From positions 6,781,501 to 6,845,500 of the forward strand of contig NZ_CP125098.1 of the NCBI RefSeq assembly GCF_030020805.1: a DNA stretch of 64,000 nt. Reading direction: 5' to 3'. The DNA comes from Paenibacillus sp. RC67 (GTDB lineage Bacteria; Bacillota; Bacilli; Paenibacillales; NBRC-103111). Positions 52,288 through 61,025 of the stretch are shown piece after piece. Position numbers and translations under genes: made by a program. The notes beneath the pieces were generated by a model. It was not told where the DNA came from. It was given only the letters and a program-made list of their open reading frames with translations, and did no database searches. How positions within the stretch are numbered: the stretch's first letter is position 1; the number at the start of each line of letters is the position of its first letter.

Positions 52288-52524
52288 ACATCCTTCCTCC
52301 GTTCGAGTATGCAAACATTTGGTGGTCATGCTGTGGTTTTGATTACGCTGATTTCAATCTACAACGCCCGCTCGTTTCCGGCAATCACTCATTTTTGTAG
52401 CAGGTTGTACTTCGGAAAAACATAGAGTTTATGCGGAATTTCCTGCCATTGTCTTTTTTTGCAGCGGGCTGTTCAGAGGGATGATAGTGTAAAAACTTAT
52501 AACAAAACCCCCTCGTCTGCGTGG
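52288..52524. other. Upstream region of the sugar ABC operon
   Basis: Besides the GGAGG ribosome site near 52298 I see no convincing -35/-10 pair and no clear catabolite-repression (cre) site. The region runs into the palindromic element at 52525-52646. Confidence 0.4.
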
Positions 52525-52646
52525 GAGGGAAGGGGTGTGGGGATCCGGTCGCTGTTGAAGTCGTGTTCCTTGAATTTTCAAAAGAGGTTGGAACACGAGC
52601 TTCAAAGGCGAACGCTGTCGCTCCTCCACCCCACACCCCTTCCCTC
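52525..52646. repeat. Long palindromic intergenic element, copy 1
   Basis: Outer arms are exact: GAGGGAAGGGGTGTGGGG (52525-52542) against CCCCACACCCCTTCCCTC (52629-52646). Inner arms TTGAAG-TCGTGTTCC and GGAACACGAGCTTCAA pair with one bulge around a 20-nt loop. The core words CGGTCGCTGTTG and AAAGGCGAACGCT recur in the element at 63 kb, so this is an interspersed repeat family, possibly a miniature mobile or REP-like element. Confidence 0.8.
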
Positions 52647-52732
52647 TCGGTGCTACTTTTTGATTACCTGCTACCTTTTGTACAACCATTCCCTAACCCA
52701 AAATCAATGACTTAGCTATCCAGTTGTACAAC

Positions 52733-52763
52733 AAAAAAAGCCAACCCTTAAACAAGGGTTAGC
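52733..52763 (-). terminator. Rho-independent terminator of yhaM
   Basis: GCTAACCCTT and AAGGGTTGGC (minus strand) form a stem around GTTT, followed by seven T; 16 bases past the yhaM stop. Confidence 0.9.
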
Positions 52764-52778
52764 TGCAACAACATCTTT

Positions 52779-53735
52779 TCAAAACTTCGTTCGGTAGATC
52801 GGCTTATTCTCCAAGCCGCGGATCAGAGGAGTCCAGTTCTCGGTTTCCGGAGTCGTATCCAGCGCATCCTCCACCATCTGAAGCTTGGCATCAAGCGCAT
52901 CAATATGGTGCAGAGCCACTGCTTCCGCCATCTGAGGCTGAACCGGGCTGCCCCACTCACCAAGGTTATGATGAGACAGAACCAAATGCTGTAAAGCGAG
53001 CACTCGGTCGGACTGCAAGTCAATACCGCTTAAGATCGCCGCTTCCGTAATCCAGTTCGAAGCCATGGAGATATGGCCTAGCAGCTTGCCTTGGACACTG
53101 TAATCGGACACAATGCCCAGTTGGGCGATCATCTCCTCCGGCTTGGCAATATCGTGCAGAATGATGCCCGCCTTAATGAGGTCGGAATTCAAGAATGGTC
53201 TCTGCTTGCACAAGAAATCGCCGATTTCAAGCATTCGTACCATATGATAAGCTAACCCGGCACAATAAGCATGATGGTGAGATTTGGCAGCCGGATAATG
53301 CATTAATTTCTCTTCTACCTTGGCAACGCAAAATGCGGCAATCGTCCGGATCTCTTCATCCTCGATTGTGCCTAGAACCTGTTTAACCGTATAGACGAGA
53401 TCAATAGGACGAATCGGTGCTGATCGAATAAAATCAGTTAGCGAAATACCGTCGCTCTCGGTTGCTTTTCGGATGCGAACAATTTTGGCCTGCAGCTTCT
53501 CACGGTACGTCTGTACAACACCATGCACCTTCACAAGCCCCATTGGGAAAAACGTTTCTTTATCCGTTGGTGTCACATCCCAGAATTTAGCTGGTAGCTG
53601 GCCGCTGGTATCACTTAAAACAATATCAAAATAGTCTTTAGCAGGTGTTCCATTTGTCTGTTTTACTTCCAGCTCCTTGAGCAAATAAAAGCCTACAAAT
53701 TCATCCTGACTTACCAAAGTTTTTATTAACGTCAT
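52779..53735 (-). CDS. yhaM: 3'-5' exoribonuclease YhaM
   Basis: The 318-residue protein (YhaM is about 314) starts MTLIKTLVSQDEFVGFYLLK behind GGAGGAACGG. Residues about 15-90 are an OB-fold (DYFDIVLSDTSGQLPAKFWD), followed by an HD phosphohydrolase domain: SHHHAYCAGLAYHMVRMLEI, IKAGIILHDIAKPEEM and LQHLVLSHHNLGEWGSPVQP. The His/Asp residues bind the Mn/Co needed for 3'-end RNA trimming. It is monocistronic here with its own terminator. The frame extends 30 codons upstream to 53825, but those codons lack a ribosome site. Confidence 0.95.
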   Translation of the reverse strand: MTLIKTLVSQDEFVGFYLLKELEVKQTNGTPAKDYFDIVLSDTSGQLPAKFWDVTPTDKETFFPMGLVKVHGVVQTYREKLQAKIVRIRKATESDGISLTDFIRSAPIRPIDLVYTVKQVLGTIEDEEIRTIAAFCVAKVEEKLMHYPAAKSHHHAYCAGLAYHMVRMLEIGDFLCKQRPFLNSDLIKAGIILHDIAKPEEMIAQLGIVSDYSVQGKLLGHISMASNWITEAAILSGIDLQSDRVLALQHLVLSHHNLGEWGSPVQPQMAEAVALHHIDALDAKLQMVEDALDTTPETENWTPLIRGLENKPIYRTKF

Positions 53736-53892
53736 GACCGTTCCTCCAACAATAATCCATACTCGGTTTTCTTCCATAGTTGACAACTGAGATCGATGAA
53801 CTCGATATAACCGTTGCAACGGCATGCATTACTATTTCGACACCCAAAGACAATTCCCTACGTATAAGCGACAATATTGGTCCACATTGCAT

Positions 53893-53936
53893 AAAAAAAC
53901 CCTTCTTCGACGGCACAGAGGCCGGAAAAAGGGTTT
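53893..53936 (-). terminator. Terminator of the aldehyde dehydrogenase-DUF779 operon
   Basis: AAACCCTTTTTCCGGC and GCCGTCGAAGAAGGGTTT (minus strand) pair around CTCTGT, followed by TTTT. It lies about ten bases past the DUF779 stop. Confidence 0.85.
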
Positions 53937-53944
53937 CATTGCAT

Positions 53945-54313
53945 TTATAAAAGATTCAAACTGCGGCGTTCCTCATCAGTAAATACGCGTGATCGGGTCA
54001 AAAAACGCCTTCCCTCTGGATTTTCCAATGAGAACATGCCTCCCCTGCCGGGAACGACATCAATGATAAGCTGCGTGTATCTCCAGTATTCATACTGAGC
54101 TTTGCTCATATAGAAAGGAGCTCCACCGATCTCTCCCAGCAGTACATCATTTTCCCCGATAATAAAATCACCCAGAGGATAGCACATAGGCGAGCTGCCG
54201 TCGCAGCACCCTCCCGACTGGTGAAACATGACAGGTCCGTGCTTGGTTTTCAGCAATTCAATTAACTCCAACGCAGCATCGGTAGCTAGAACCTTCCGGA
54301 CATCCTCCGCCAT
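53945..54313 (-). CDS. DUF779 protein associated with aldehyde dehydrogenase
   Basis: The 122-residue protein matches the DUF779 family: MFHQSGGCCDGSSPMCYPLG near 29-48, with a Cys-Cys pair and a third Cys that could bind metal, and DVLLGEIGGAPFYMSKAQYE near 56-75. DUF779 genes usually sit next to acetaldehyde-type dehydrogenases, as here (12 bp downstream, same operon). Function is not established; a maturation or accessory role for the dehydrogenase is a guess from context. Confidence 0.92.
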   Translation of the reverse strand: MAEDVRKVLATDAALELIELLKTKHGPVMFHQSGGCCDGSSPMCYPLGDFIIGENDVLLGEIGGAPFYMSKAQYEYWRYTQLIIDVVPGRGGMFSLENPEGRRFLTRSRVFTDEERRSLNLL

Positions 54314-54325
54314 CTCCGGTGCCTC

Positions 54326-55843
54326 TTAGAAAAAGCCCAACGCATCTTGGCTGTAGCTGACCAAGAGGTTTTTCGTTTGTTGATAATGCGAGAGCATCAT
54401 TTTATGATTTTCACGGCCAATGCCTGATGTCTTGTAGCCGCCGAAGGCCGCATGAGCAGGATAGGCATGGTAGCAATTCGTCCATACGCGTCCAGCCTCG
54501 ATCTGCCGCCCCATCCGGTAGGCAACGTTAATGTCGCGTGTCCACAGCCCCGCACCCAAGCCGTACAGCGTATCATTAGCAATGGCCAGCGCATCCTCCT
54601 GATCTTTAAAGGTAGTAACGGATACGACCGGACCGAAGATTTCCTCTTGGAAAATTCTCATTTTATTATTGCCTTTGAGTACCGTAGGCTGAATATAATA
54701 CCCGTCCGAGAGGTCGCCCTCCAATGTGGCTCTGCCCCCGCCGATCAGGCATTCTGCCCCTTCCTGCTGCCCAATGTTGATATAGCTCATAATTTTCTCA
54801 ACCTGCTCCGTCGAAGCTTGAGCTCCAATCATTGTTTCCGTATCCAAAGGATTGCCCTGCTTAATAGCCGCAACACGTTTCAACGCTCTTTCCATAAAAG
54901 CATCATAGATCGATTCTTGAATAATGGCACGGGACGGGCACGTACACACTTCCCCTTGATTTAAGGCAAATAATACGAAGCCTTCTATTGCTTTGTTAAA
55001 GAATGCATCGTCCTTGGCCATAATGTCCTCGAAGAACAGGTTGGGCGATTTACCTCCGAGCTCTAACGTAACTGGAATGATATTTTGGGAAGCATACTGC
55101 ATAATTAAGCGTCCGGTTGTCGTCTCTCCTGTGAAAGCAATCTTAGCAATACGGCTGCTGGAAGCAAGCGGCTTACCTGCTTCAAGACCGAAGCCGTTGA
55201 CAATATTCAGCACCCCCGGGGGCAGCAAATCTTGAATCAGCTCGGCCAGCACCAGAATCGAAGCGGGCGTCTGTTCTGCTGGTTTCAGCACGACGCAGTT
55301 TCCTGTAGCCAATGCCGGGGCTAGCTTCCAGGTCGCCATCAGCAGCGGGAAGTTCCATGGAATGATTTGCCCAACGACACCAAGCGGTTCATGGAAATGA
55401 TAAGCTACTGTGTCATTGTCTATCTGGCTCAAGGCTCCTTCTTGGGCACGTATGCAGCCTGCAAAGTAACGGAAGTGATCCACCGCAAGCGGCAGGTCGG
55501 CAGCCAACGTCTCACGAACCGGTTTACCATTATCCCAAGTTTCGGCCACTGCCAGCATTTCCAAATTAGCTTCTATACGATCAGCAATTTTATTAAGAAT
55601 GAGTGCACGTTCCGCTACCGATGTACGTCCCCAGCTGTCCTTCGCCGCATGAGCCGCATCAAGTGCCCGTTCAATATCTTCCGATGTCGAGCGTGGAATC
55701 TCGCAGAAAGGGCGGTTGTTCACCGGCGAAACATTCTCAAAATATTGGCCTTGGACGGGTGCAACCCACTCGCCTCCAATAAAGTTTTCATAGCGCTTCT
55801 TAAACGTTACCTTCGAATCCTGTTGTCCGGGTTGAGCATAAAT
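54326..55843 (-). CDS. NAD-dependent aldehyde dehydrogenase (acetaldehyde type, ExaC/AcoD-like)
   Basis: The 505-residue enzyme starts MIYAQPGQQDSKVTFKKRYE behind GGAGG. It has the NAD-binding IIPWNFPLLMATWKLAPALA, the general-base Glu in TLELGGKSPNLFF and the catalytic Cys in ALNQGEVCTCPSRA near 300. The GEVCTCPSR signature is typical of acetaldehyde/chloroacetaldehyde dehydrogenases paired with DUF779. It oxidises aldehydes to acids with NAD. A near-perfect sigma-54 promoter precedes it, and an enhancer-binding activator is encoded divergently, so it is likely induced by alcohol, acetoin or aldehyde. Confidence 0.95.
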   Translation of the reverse strand: MYAQPGQQDSKVTFKKRYENFIGGEWVAPVQGQYFENVSPVNNRPFCEIPRSTSEDIERALDAAHAAKDSWGRTSVAERALILNKIADRIEANLEMLAVAETWDNGKPVRETLAADLPLAVDHFRYFAGCIRAQEGALSQIDNDTVAYHFHEPLGVVGQIIPWNFPLLMATWKLAPALATGNCVVLKPAEQTPASILVLAELIQDLLPPGVLNIVNGFGLEAGKPLASSSRIAKIAFTGETTTGRLIMQYASQNIIPVTLELGGKSPNLFFEDIMAKDDAFFNKAIEGFVLFALNQGEVCTCPSRAIIQESIYDAFMERALKRVAAIKQGNPLDTETMIGAQASTEQVEKIMSYINIGQQEGAECLIGGGRATLEGDLSDGYYIQPTVLKGNNKMRIFQEEIFGPVVSVTTFKDQEDALAIANDTLYGLGAGLWTRDINVAYRMGRQIEAGRVWTNCYHAYPAHAAFGGYKTSGIGRENHKMMLSHYQQTKNLLVSYSQDALGFF

Positions 55844-55884
55844 CATTGTGAACAGCCTCCTCCAATATAGTTTCACTAATATAT

Positions 55885-55902
55885 AAGCAAAAATCGTGCC
55901 AA
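55885..55902 (-). promoter_or_regulatory. Sigma-54 (-24/-12) promoter of the aldehyde dehydrogenase operon
   Basis: Minus strand TTGGCACGATTTTTGCTT matches the consensus YTGGCACGrNNNTTGCW at every defined base: GG at 55899-55900 and GC at 55887-55888. It lies about 45 bp before the ATG. Confidence 0.92.
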
Positions 55903-55952
55903 CCTTGTTTTACCCGTCGAATCACAATAATATGGAAGCGCTTTATTCCTAT

Positions 55953-55993
55953 TGTTCCTTTGTGATACAGTTGGTCTGTTCCATTTTGATACA
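55953..55993. promoter_or_regulatory. Two upstream activator sites for the divergent sigma-54 activator
   Basis: TGTTCCTTTGTGATACA (55953-55969) and TGTTCCATTTTGATACA (55977-55993) are repeats 24 bp apart. Each is itself an inverted repeat, TGTTCC-N5-GATACA. They lie 53-94 bp upstream of the -24 element, where enhancer-binding proteins normally bind. Confidence 0.75.
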
Positions 55994-56075
55994 ACATTTC
56001 TTGTAAATAGAAACTAACGAGCATTTTATGGTATCATGAAAGCAGAAGCCCGTACGAACGATGGAGGTGTTCACT

Positions 56076-57836
56076 TTGTCATCTCTGGAAGTAACCGACC
56101 TGTCACAAATGATGGAGAATTCTTGGAAGCGCTGTCAGCATTATGGATTGAAGCCGTCTGATCCTGTATATGACGACATCATAACCGGAAATCGTATACG
56201 GGAAATTACACGACAGCACGAGCAGCTCATCACGCACACGGAGCATATTTTCACAAAAATGAATCGTCTCATTAAACAATCAGGACAAATGGCCCTTCTT
56301 ATCGATGCGCAGGGGACTATCCTGCATGCTGTCGGTGACCCCGATTTCTCCAACCGTGCCGAAAGGGTACAGCTTCAGATAGGAGCCAATTGGGAGGAAC
56401 GGCGCAAAGGAACGAACGCCATCGGCATGGCTTTAACCGAGCAAACTGCCGTACGAGTCCACGCTGAAGAACATTATTATGCGTCCAACCGCTTCTTAAC
56501 CTGCGCTTCATCCCCTATCTTTAGCCCTGACGGTCAATTAATCGGCGTCATTAACATCAGCGGCAAAAAAGAAAGCTATCACGACTATACACTAACCCTC
56601 GCTTGTTTGGCGGCAGATTCTTTGCAGAATAAGCTGATTTGGGAGGAAACACGTGAGGAGCACCTCATTACGTTAAAAGAGCTCGACTACACGGCACAAA
56701 ATGTTCCGTTGCCGCTTCTCTCTCTGGACCGCGACAATCGGATTGTCCGTGCCAATCAAGCCGCACTGCGCATTGTCGGCCGCGATGCCTTAGGCAAGGA
56801 ATTCAGCGGGGCCAAAGGCTTCGCTATGGAAACAATTCGCGATGACCGGCACAAGGTCTGGCGATCCGTCGCCATTCAGAGGAAGCCGCAAGGCGAGCCT
56901 CGCTTATATGAGTTCGAGGATATTATAGGAACATGCGCGAAGCTTCTTCATACCAAAGATATTGCCAAGAAGGCGGCTCTGACCGATTATTCTATCGTGC
57001 TGCTGGGAGAAAGCGGTACTGGCAAAGAACTGTTCGCCCAATCCATTCATACGGCTAGCTTTCGCAGTACCCATCCGTTTATTGCTGTCAACTGCAGTGC
57101 CATTCCGGATAGTCTTGTCGAAAGCGAACTGTTCGGCTACGAACGCGGAGCTTTTACTGGAGCTAACAAAGAAGGCAGCATCGGCAAGTTCGAAGCTGCG
57201 CATAAAGGTACGATTTTTTTAGATGAAATCGGAGATATGTCGCTTCGGGCGCAATCCGCGCTGCTCAGGGTGCTCCAAGAGAGTACCATCACGCCCGTCG
57301 GCAGCACGAAGAGCAAGCGGATCGACATTCGGATCATCGCTGCCACCCACCGCAACTTGCCCGAAGAAGTGCGAGCGGGCCGTTTTCGAGCAGACTTATA
57401 CTACCGCCTCAAAGGGATTGAAATTACCTTGCCTTCCTTGAGACAACGAAGCGATCTCGTTCACTTGGCCAACCATTTGCTCCACAGTAACGGCTATCCC
57501 GCTTCCTTTCTGACCGAGCAAGCACAGATGAAGCTTCAGCGCTATGGTTGGCCTGGCAATGTTCGTGAGCTGAACAGCGCTCTGCTGCAGGCTAGCTTCC
57601 TCGCAGAAGGAGGCCCTATCGATGGTTGTCACCTACAGCTCGGGGAGGATGCACCTGCATTGGATGAGCCCTCACAACCGGAAGCAGTTCTATCACTGAA
57701 AGAAGCCGAGATCCAGGCCATCAAAAAAGCGCTGCGGCAAACAGGAGGAAATTTAAGCAAGGCTGCCACTTTGCTGCAAATTGGACGGACGACCTTGTAT
57801 AGAAAAATAGAAGAATATGGTATTACTCCATTTTAA
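56076..57836 (+). CDS. Sigma-54-dependent transcriptional activator (AcoR-like, Fis family)
   Basis: The 586-residue regulator has an N-terminal GAF-type sensor (about 60-190; LIDAQGTILHAVGDPDFSNR, SPIFSPDGQLIGVINISGKK), a PAS-like part, then an AAA+ domain with Walker A GESGTGKELFAQSI, the sigma-54 contact loop RGAFTGANKEGS and Walker B TIFLDEIGDMSL. A Fis helix-turn-helix ends it (LSKAATLLQIGRTTLYRKIE). I prefer the TTG at 56076 (GGAGG eight bases upstream) to the ATG at 56061, which overlaps that site. It should activate the divergent aldehyde dehydrogenase operon. Confidence 0.94.
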   Translation: MSSLEVTDLSQMMENSWKRCQHYGLKPSDPVYDDIITGNRIREITRQHEQLITHTEHIFTKMNRLIKQSGQMALLIDAQGTILHAVGDPDFSNRAERVQLQIGANWEERRKGTNAIGMALTEQTAVRVHAEEHYYASNRFLTCASSPIFSPDGQLIGVINISGKKESYHDYTLTLACLAADSLQNKLIWEETREEHLITLKELDYTAQNVPLPLLSLDRDNRIVRANQAALRIVGRDALGKEFSGAKGFAMETIRDDRHKVWRSVAIQRKPQGEPRLYEFEDIIGTCAKLLHTKDIAKKAALTDYSIVLLGESGTGKELFAQSIHTASFRSTHPFIAVNCSAIPDSLVESELFGYERGAFTGANKEGSIGKFEAAHKGTIFLDEIGDMSLRAQSALLRVLQESTITPVGSTKSKRIDIRIIAATHRNLPEEVRAGRFRADLYYRLKGIEITLPSLRQRSDLVHLANHLLHSNGYPASFLTEQAQMKLQRYGWPGNVRELNSALLQASFLAEGGPIDGCHLQLGEDAPALDEPSQPEAVLSLKEAEIQAIKKALRQTGGNLSKAATLLQIGRTTLYRKIEEYGITPF

Positions 57837-57844
57837 TAAAAACC

Positions 57845-57893
57845 AAAAAGCCTTTAGAATCAGCTTCGCAAGAAGCTATCTTCAGGCTTTTTT
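57845..57893 (+). terminator. Terminator of the activator gene
   Basis: AAAAAGCCT and AGGCTTTTTT arms with an inner AGCTTC-GCAA-GAAGCT stem form a hairpin ending in T6, nine bases past the stop. Confidence 0.88.
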
Positions 57894-57935
57894 GTCACAT
57901 ATATGGAAAACAACCGTGTGCTGGCGGACCAATAC

Positions 57936-58229
57936 TCATTCAACTATTAAAGCGGCCCACAGTATAAGAAAAGTAACGACCACAGGGCATAGGATGCCTA
58001 TACCTATTGCAATCCAAAATCCACGTTCTTTCAATAAATCTACTATTCTCGCAGTAAGCTTCTTCTCTGGTCTCTTATTTCGATTATTTCGATTGTAATC
58101 CAAATCTTCTATACATTCTTTAAGAAATTCCTCGGCACAACCCTCATCCATCTCCTGGAGCTTGTCCCACAATTCCGAATGTAAATGTTTTACTTCATTT
58201 ATTTTTTTACTTTCTTTTAAAGGGATCAT
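57936..58229 (-). CDS. Small protein with C-terminal membrane helix (97 aa), unknown function
   Basis: The ORF encodes 97 residues: a charged, helical N-terminal part (VKHLHSELWDKLQEMDEGCA, YNRNNRNKRPEKK) and one strongly hydrophobic C-terminal segment (FWIAIGIGILCPVVVTFLIL). It looks like a tail-anchored protein. An AGAAGG motif directly abuts the ATG, leaving no normal spacing, so the start or the gene itself is uncertain. It lies convergent to the activator gene and shares no operon. No family is recognised. Confidence 0.55.
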   Translation of the reverse strand: MIPLKESKKINEVKHLHSELWDKLQEMDEGCAEEFLKECIEDLDYNRNNRNKRPEKKLTARIVDLLKERGFWIAIGIGILCPVVVTFLILWAALIVE

Positions 58230-58351
58230 CCTTCTCGACCGTCCAATCTACATTCCATATATAACCTTATATTGGTTATTATGTAATATAGTTCATAGAC
58301 GCTGCAGCTATTTAAAATGTTTCAATTAGTTTTTGATGTAGGGCAAATTGT

Positions 58352-59788
58352 CTATTTCCCCTCAACCAACGTCACACTAGCTCTATAAAGTGAGTCATCC
58401 CATTTCACCTGTGCACCCAAAGCTTCCGCTACAAAACGAAGTGGCACATACATCCGGCCATTCACAATTTGCGGCACCGTATCCATGGTCACAGCTTTTC
58501 CGTTCACTTCAGCCCAATCATTGCCTAACTTCAAATTCACCTTCAGAGTCCCGCGAGTGATTTGCAGACTGGAATCATCGGAGTTCCAAGTATATTCCGC
58601 GTTCATCCGATTCAGCAGCACACGAAATGGCACCATCGTAATCCCATCTTGGATATAACCGGTTTTATTTTCGGCCAAATGACCGTTCACACTAAGCTGT
58701 ACGAGCGATTTATCCGCTTGCTGCACAATCAGCACATTGCTGAGCAAACGTCCCGGCTTACGCAGCACCTTGCCCTTATAATAAAGCGCCGAGCTCGCTC
58801 CGCCGTCCAGATTAATAGCATCGGTCATTCCCACTTGGACCAGGACATTAGCCATCTGCTCAATAGTGCTGTACGAGATCGTCCCTAAGACCAATTTGCC
58901 ATCCTCATCGACGCCTGCAAAACTTCGAACATTCGCCTGGGAAGTCACCAACGGATCATTAAAACGGTCCCGTTCAAAATCGATATCCACATTCCCGCCC
59001 GTAAGCAGCTTTGGCCCAGCACCTATGGCCATCTGATAATACTCCAAAGGCGAGGTCTGCTTTGTATCAAGATTCGTCACTGTCTGGCTCATGCTGAATT
59101 TTTCTCCCGCTTTGACCTGCTTGGTCACTTGTTCCAAGCTATAATCAGTAGAAAGCAGAAGCACTTTGCCACCCGCTGGGATCAACACAGCCTCTTCCGA
59201 AACGGATATTACCTTCTGATCCTGTCCTACGACAATCTTTATTCCCGGCTCATCCGCCACATCTCCATAATCTTTGGTAAATACCCAAGCGCTGTGAGCT
59301 TGATCTCCATAATAGACATCGACACCATTAAGATGCGCCCCGAATCTCCCTGCCTGTACACTGCTGCCAATGGCCAATCTCTGCACCGAGGCTTCTTTAT
59401 CTGTTGAAACAGTAATCGAGGTTTCTTTATCCCCGCCGTAAAAAAGATCATTGTTGTTCATCACAATACCGTATGGTGTTCTGTACTCAATATCCTCTGT
59501 AAATGCATCGAAAAAGGTGCCATTAATTCCGACCACCGCATCATTATCCGACATGATATCGGTAAAATCCTGTACCTTCCCCACCTCATGGTTGGCAGCA
59601 GCCGCCTTGACTTGAATGGTGGGATCTTTCAGATCTACCCGAACTAGATCCAGTGTATAATTGCTTCCATTATAATTGACTTTACGCTGCTCATGAACAA
59701 TCCCTTGTGTCTCCGCTTGGGCTATTCCTACGCCGCAGGTGAATAAAAGCGTTAAGCATAGCGTTATTCGGGTTAAACTTCTTTGCAT
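58352..59788 (-). CDS. Secreted NAGPA-domain (phosphodiester glycosidase) protein with copper-amine-oxidase-like C-terminal domain
   Basis: A signal peptide (QRSLTRITLCLTLLFTCGVG, then IAQAET) is followed by a phosphodiester glycosidase (NAGPA-type) domain, about 50-335: DNDAVVGINGTFFDAFTED, FAGVDEDGKLVLGTISY and DAINLDGGASSALYYKGKVL. Residues about 365-475 are a copper-amine-oxidase N-terminal-like domain (ITMVPFRVLLNRMNAEYTWN, MYVPLRFVAEALGAQVKWDD), a common extracellular module in paenibacilli. NAGPA-type enzymes remove sugars in phosphodiester linkage, so wall or exopolymer is a likely target. A GGAGG motif precedes the ATG. Confidence 0.92.
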   Translation of the reverse strand: MQRSLTRITLCLTLLFTCGVGIAQAETQGIVHEQRKVNYNGSNYTLDLVRVDLKDPTIQVKAAAANHEVGKVQDFTDIMSDNDAVVGINGTFFDAFTEDIEYRTPYGIVMNNNDLFYGGDKETSITVSTDKEASVQRLAIGSSVQAGRFGAHLNGVDVYYGDQAHSAWVFTKDYGDVADEPGIKIVVGQDQKVISVSEEAVLIPAGGKVLLLSTDYSLEQVTKQVKAGEKFSMSQTVTNLDTKQTSPLEYYQMAIGAGPKLLTGGNVDIDFERDRFNDPLVTSQANVRSFAGVDEDGKLVLGTISYSTIEQMANVLVQVGMTDAINLDGGASSALYYKGKVLRKPGRLLSNVLIVQQADKSLVQLSVNGHLAENKTGYIQDGITMVPFRVLLNRMNAEYTWNSDDSSLQITRGTLKVNLKLGNDWAEVNGKAVTMDTVPQIVNGRMYVPLRFVAEALGAQVKWDDSLYRASVTLVEGK

Positions 59789-60098
59789 GTCTGTACCTCC
59801 GCTGCATCTCTAATAGTGTTATGAATCCTCGTTCAATTCGATTCGTGTATAGCATTAGTTTCATTAAAACCACATTTTGTTAAATTCGAGATAAAACATA
59901 AAAATCCTGTAGAAATTTGTAAAATTGCGCGGATTGCTCAGATGTCCATTGCAAAAACCGATCCTGCATCGTTTTGTTGTAGTTTCCCCTAGGCCTACTC
60001 GTAAAAAATCTGTATGGGGACATTTACAAGCAAAAGAACCTGAGGCATCTTCGCTTCAGGTTCCTTAATCAACTTGAAAATATACGTTAGGAGTGCTG
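59789..60098. other. 310-bp intergenic region between the NAGPA gene and ykfC
   Basis: The region holds the GGAGG site of the NAGPA gene and an extended -10-like TGCTATACA near 59850 (minus strand) with only a weak -35. A terminator hairpin for the ykf operon lies at 60032-60064. I see no gene in it. Confidence 0.45.
60032..60064 (-). terminator. Hairpin terminator of the ykf operon
   Basis: GAACCTGAAGC and GCCTCAGGTTC (minus strand) pair with one mismatch around GAAGAT, followed by TTTTG; the T run is short. It lies 35 bp past the ykfC stop. Confidence 0.75.
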
Positions 60099-61025
60099 CT
60101 ATTCCCAATAACGCCTAGACATGCAATGTTCCTTGATCAGCTTATAGCTGCTCAGCTCGACCACTTCTATACTCTTGATCGTCTCAGGGGAATGGATCAT
60201 CCGTCCGTCTCCTGCATAGATCCCGACATGATGAACGGCACCCTTGCCTTCCTCGTAAGCAAAGAAGAGTAAATCCCCTGGCTCAAGCTCCTCTTTTTCA
60301 ATCGAAGTCCCATAGTTGACTTGATCCGACGCGTCACGTGGAATCGATATACCAGCATAGCGGTGCATCGAATGAGCGAAACCGGAGCAATCATAACCAA
60401 AAGCCGAAACGCCGCCCCATAAATAAGGCAAATCTACAAACTGCATGGCCCTATCCAAAATCATTTGCCCAATGTGACCTTCTGTTGGCAAAGGAGCCAT
60501 GGAGCCGTTGATCAAACGCACATCTTCCGCCTTCAAATAACCAATCCCATCCGCTCCCGGTATGTGCACCATTACCCACGAATCGGCGACTTCTATTACA
60601 GGAAGTGAGGACAAGAAGCTTAATTCAATGAGCGGCTCGGATGGAGTCAGGTATAACCAAGTCGTACTCATAATGACTTCGGCTCTTCTTTGACTCGCTA
60701 GTTCAGGCGTTTCGGAAACCAGCTGACAACGTGGAATCCATCCCGGATATCCACCAGCGTCCCTTCGGGTTCCCTGCTGTGGGATCAGTACTTTAACCCA
60801 ATCCTCCTGCTCTTCCACAACAAGAACGGGAGTACCGTATACAGCCTGCGTCTGAACTCGGTTTCCTCTGTATAAATCCAAACGATCGTCTAACGTCATG
60901 GTTTCTAGCCATGATCTTATTGCTGACGGTTGCTGCAAAGCAGGCGCATCCATGGGCCGGGGAGATTGCGGATTTGTCCATACCGTAGCGACGGACACCG
61001 CGACAACCATTCGCTTCATGCTCAT
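60099..61025 (-). CDS. ykfC: Gamma-D-glutamyl-L-diamino acid endopeptidase (NlpC/P60, YkfC-like)
   Basis: The 308-residue protein has two SH3-like domains (about 50-105 and 115-172) and a C-terminal NlpC/P60 domain with catalytic Cys213 in FGYDCSGFAHS and His in GAVHHVGIYAGD. No signal peptide is evident: the N-terminus MSMKRMVVAVSVATVWTNPQ is not hydrophobic enough. A cytoplasmic role, cleaving D-Glu-L-Lys/diaminopimelate bonds of imported wall peptides, fits the family and operon. Its ATG overlaps the stop of the epimerase gene (ATGA). Confidence 0.93.
   Translation of the reverse strand: MSMKRMVVAVSVATVWTNPQSPRPMDAPALQQPSAIRSWLETMTLDDRLDLYRGNRVQTQAVYGTPVLVVEEQEDWVKVLIPQQGTRRDAGGYPGWIPRCQLVSETPELASQRRAEVIMSTTWLYLTPSEPLIELSFLSSLPVIEVADSWVMVHIPGADGIGYLKAEDVRLINGSMAPLPTEGHIGQMILDRAMQFVDLPYLWGGVSAFGYDCSGFAHSMHRYAGISIPRDASDQVNYGTSIEKEELEPGDLLFFAYEEGKGAVHHVGIYAGDGRMIHSPETIKSIEVVELSSYKLIKEHCMSRRYWE

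Noticed and set aside
55953..55993. Relation between the TGATACA sites here and the TGATAC palindromes at 35.4 kb
   Set aside because: The shared hexamer is short. Spacing, partner half-site (TGTTCC) and promoter class differ.
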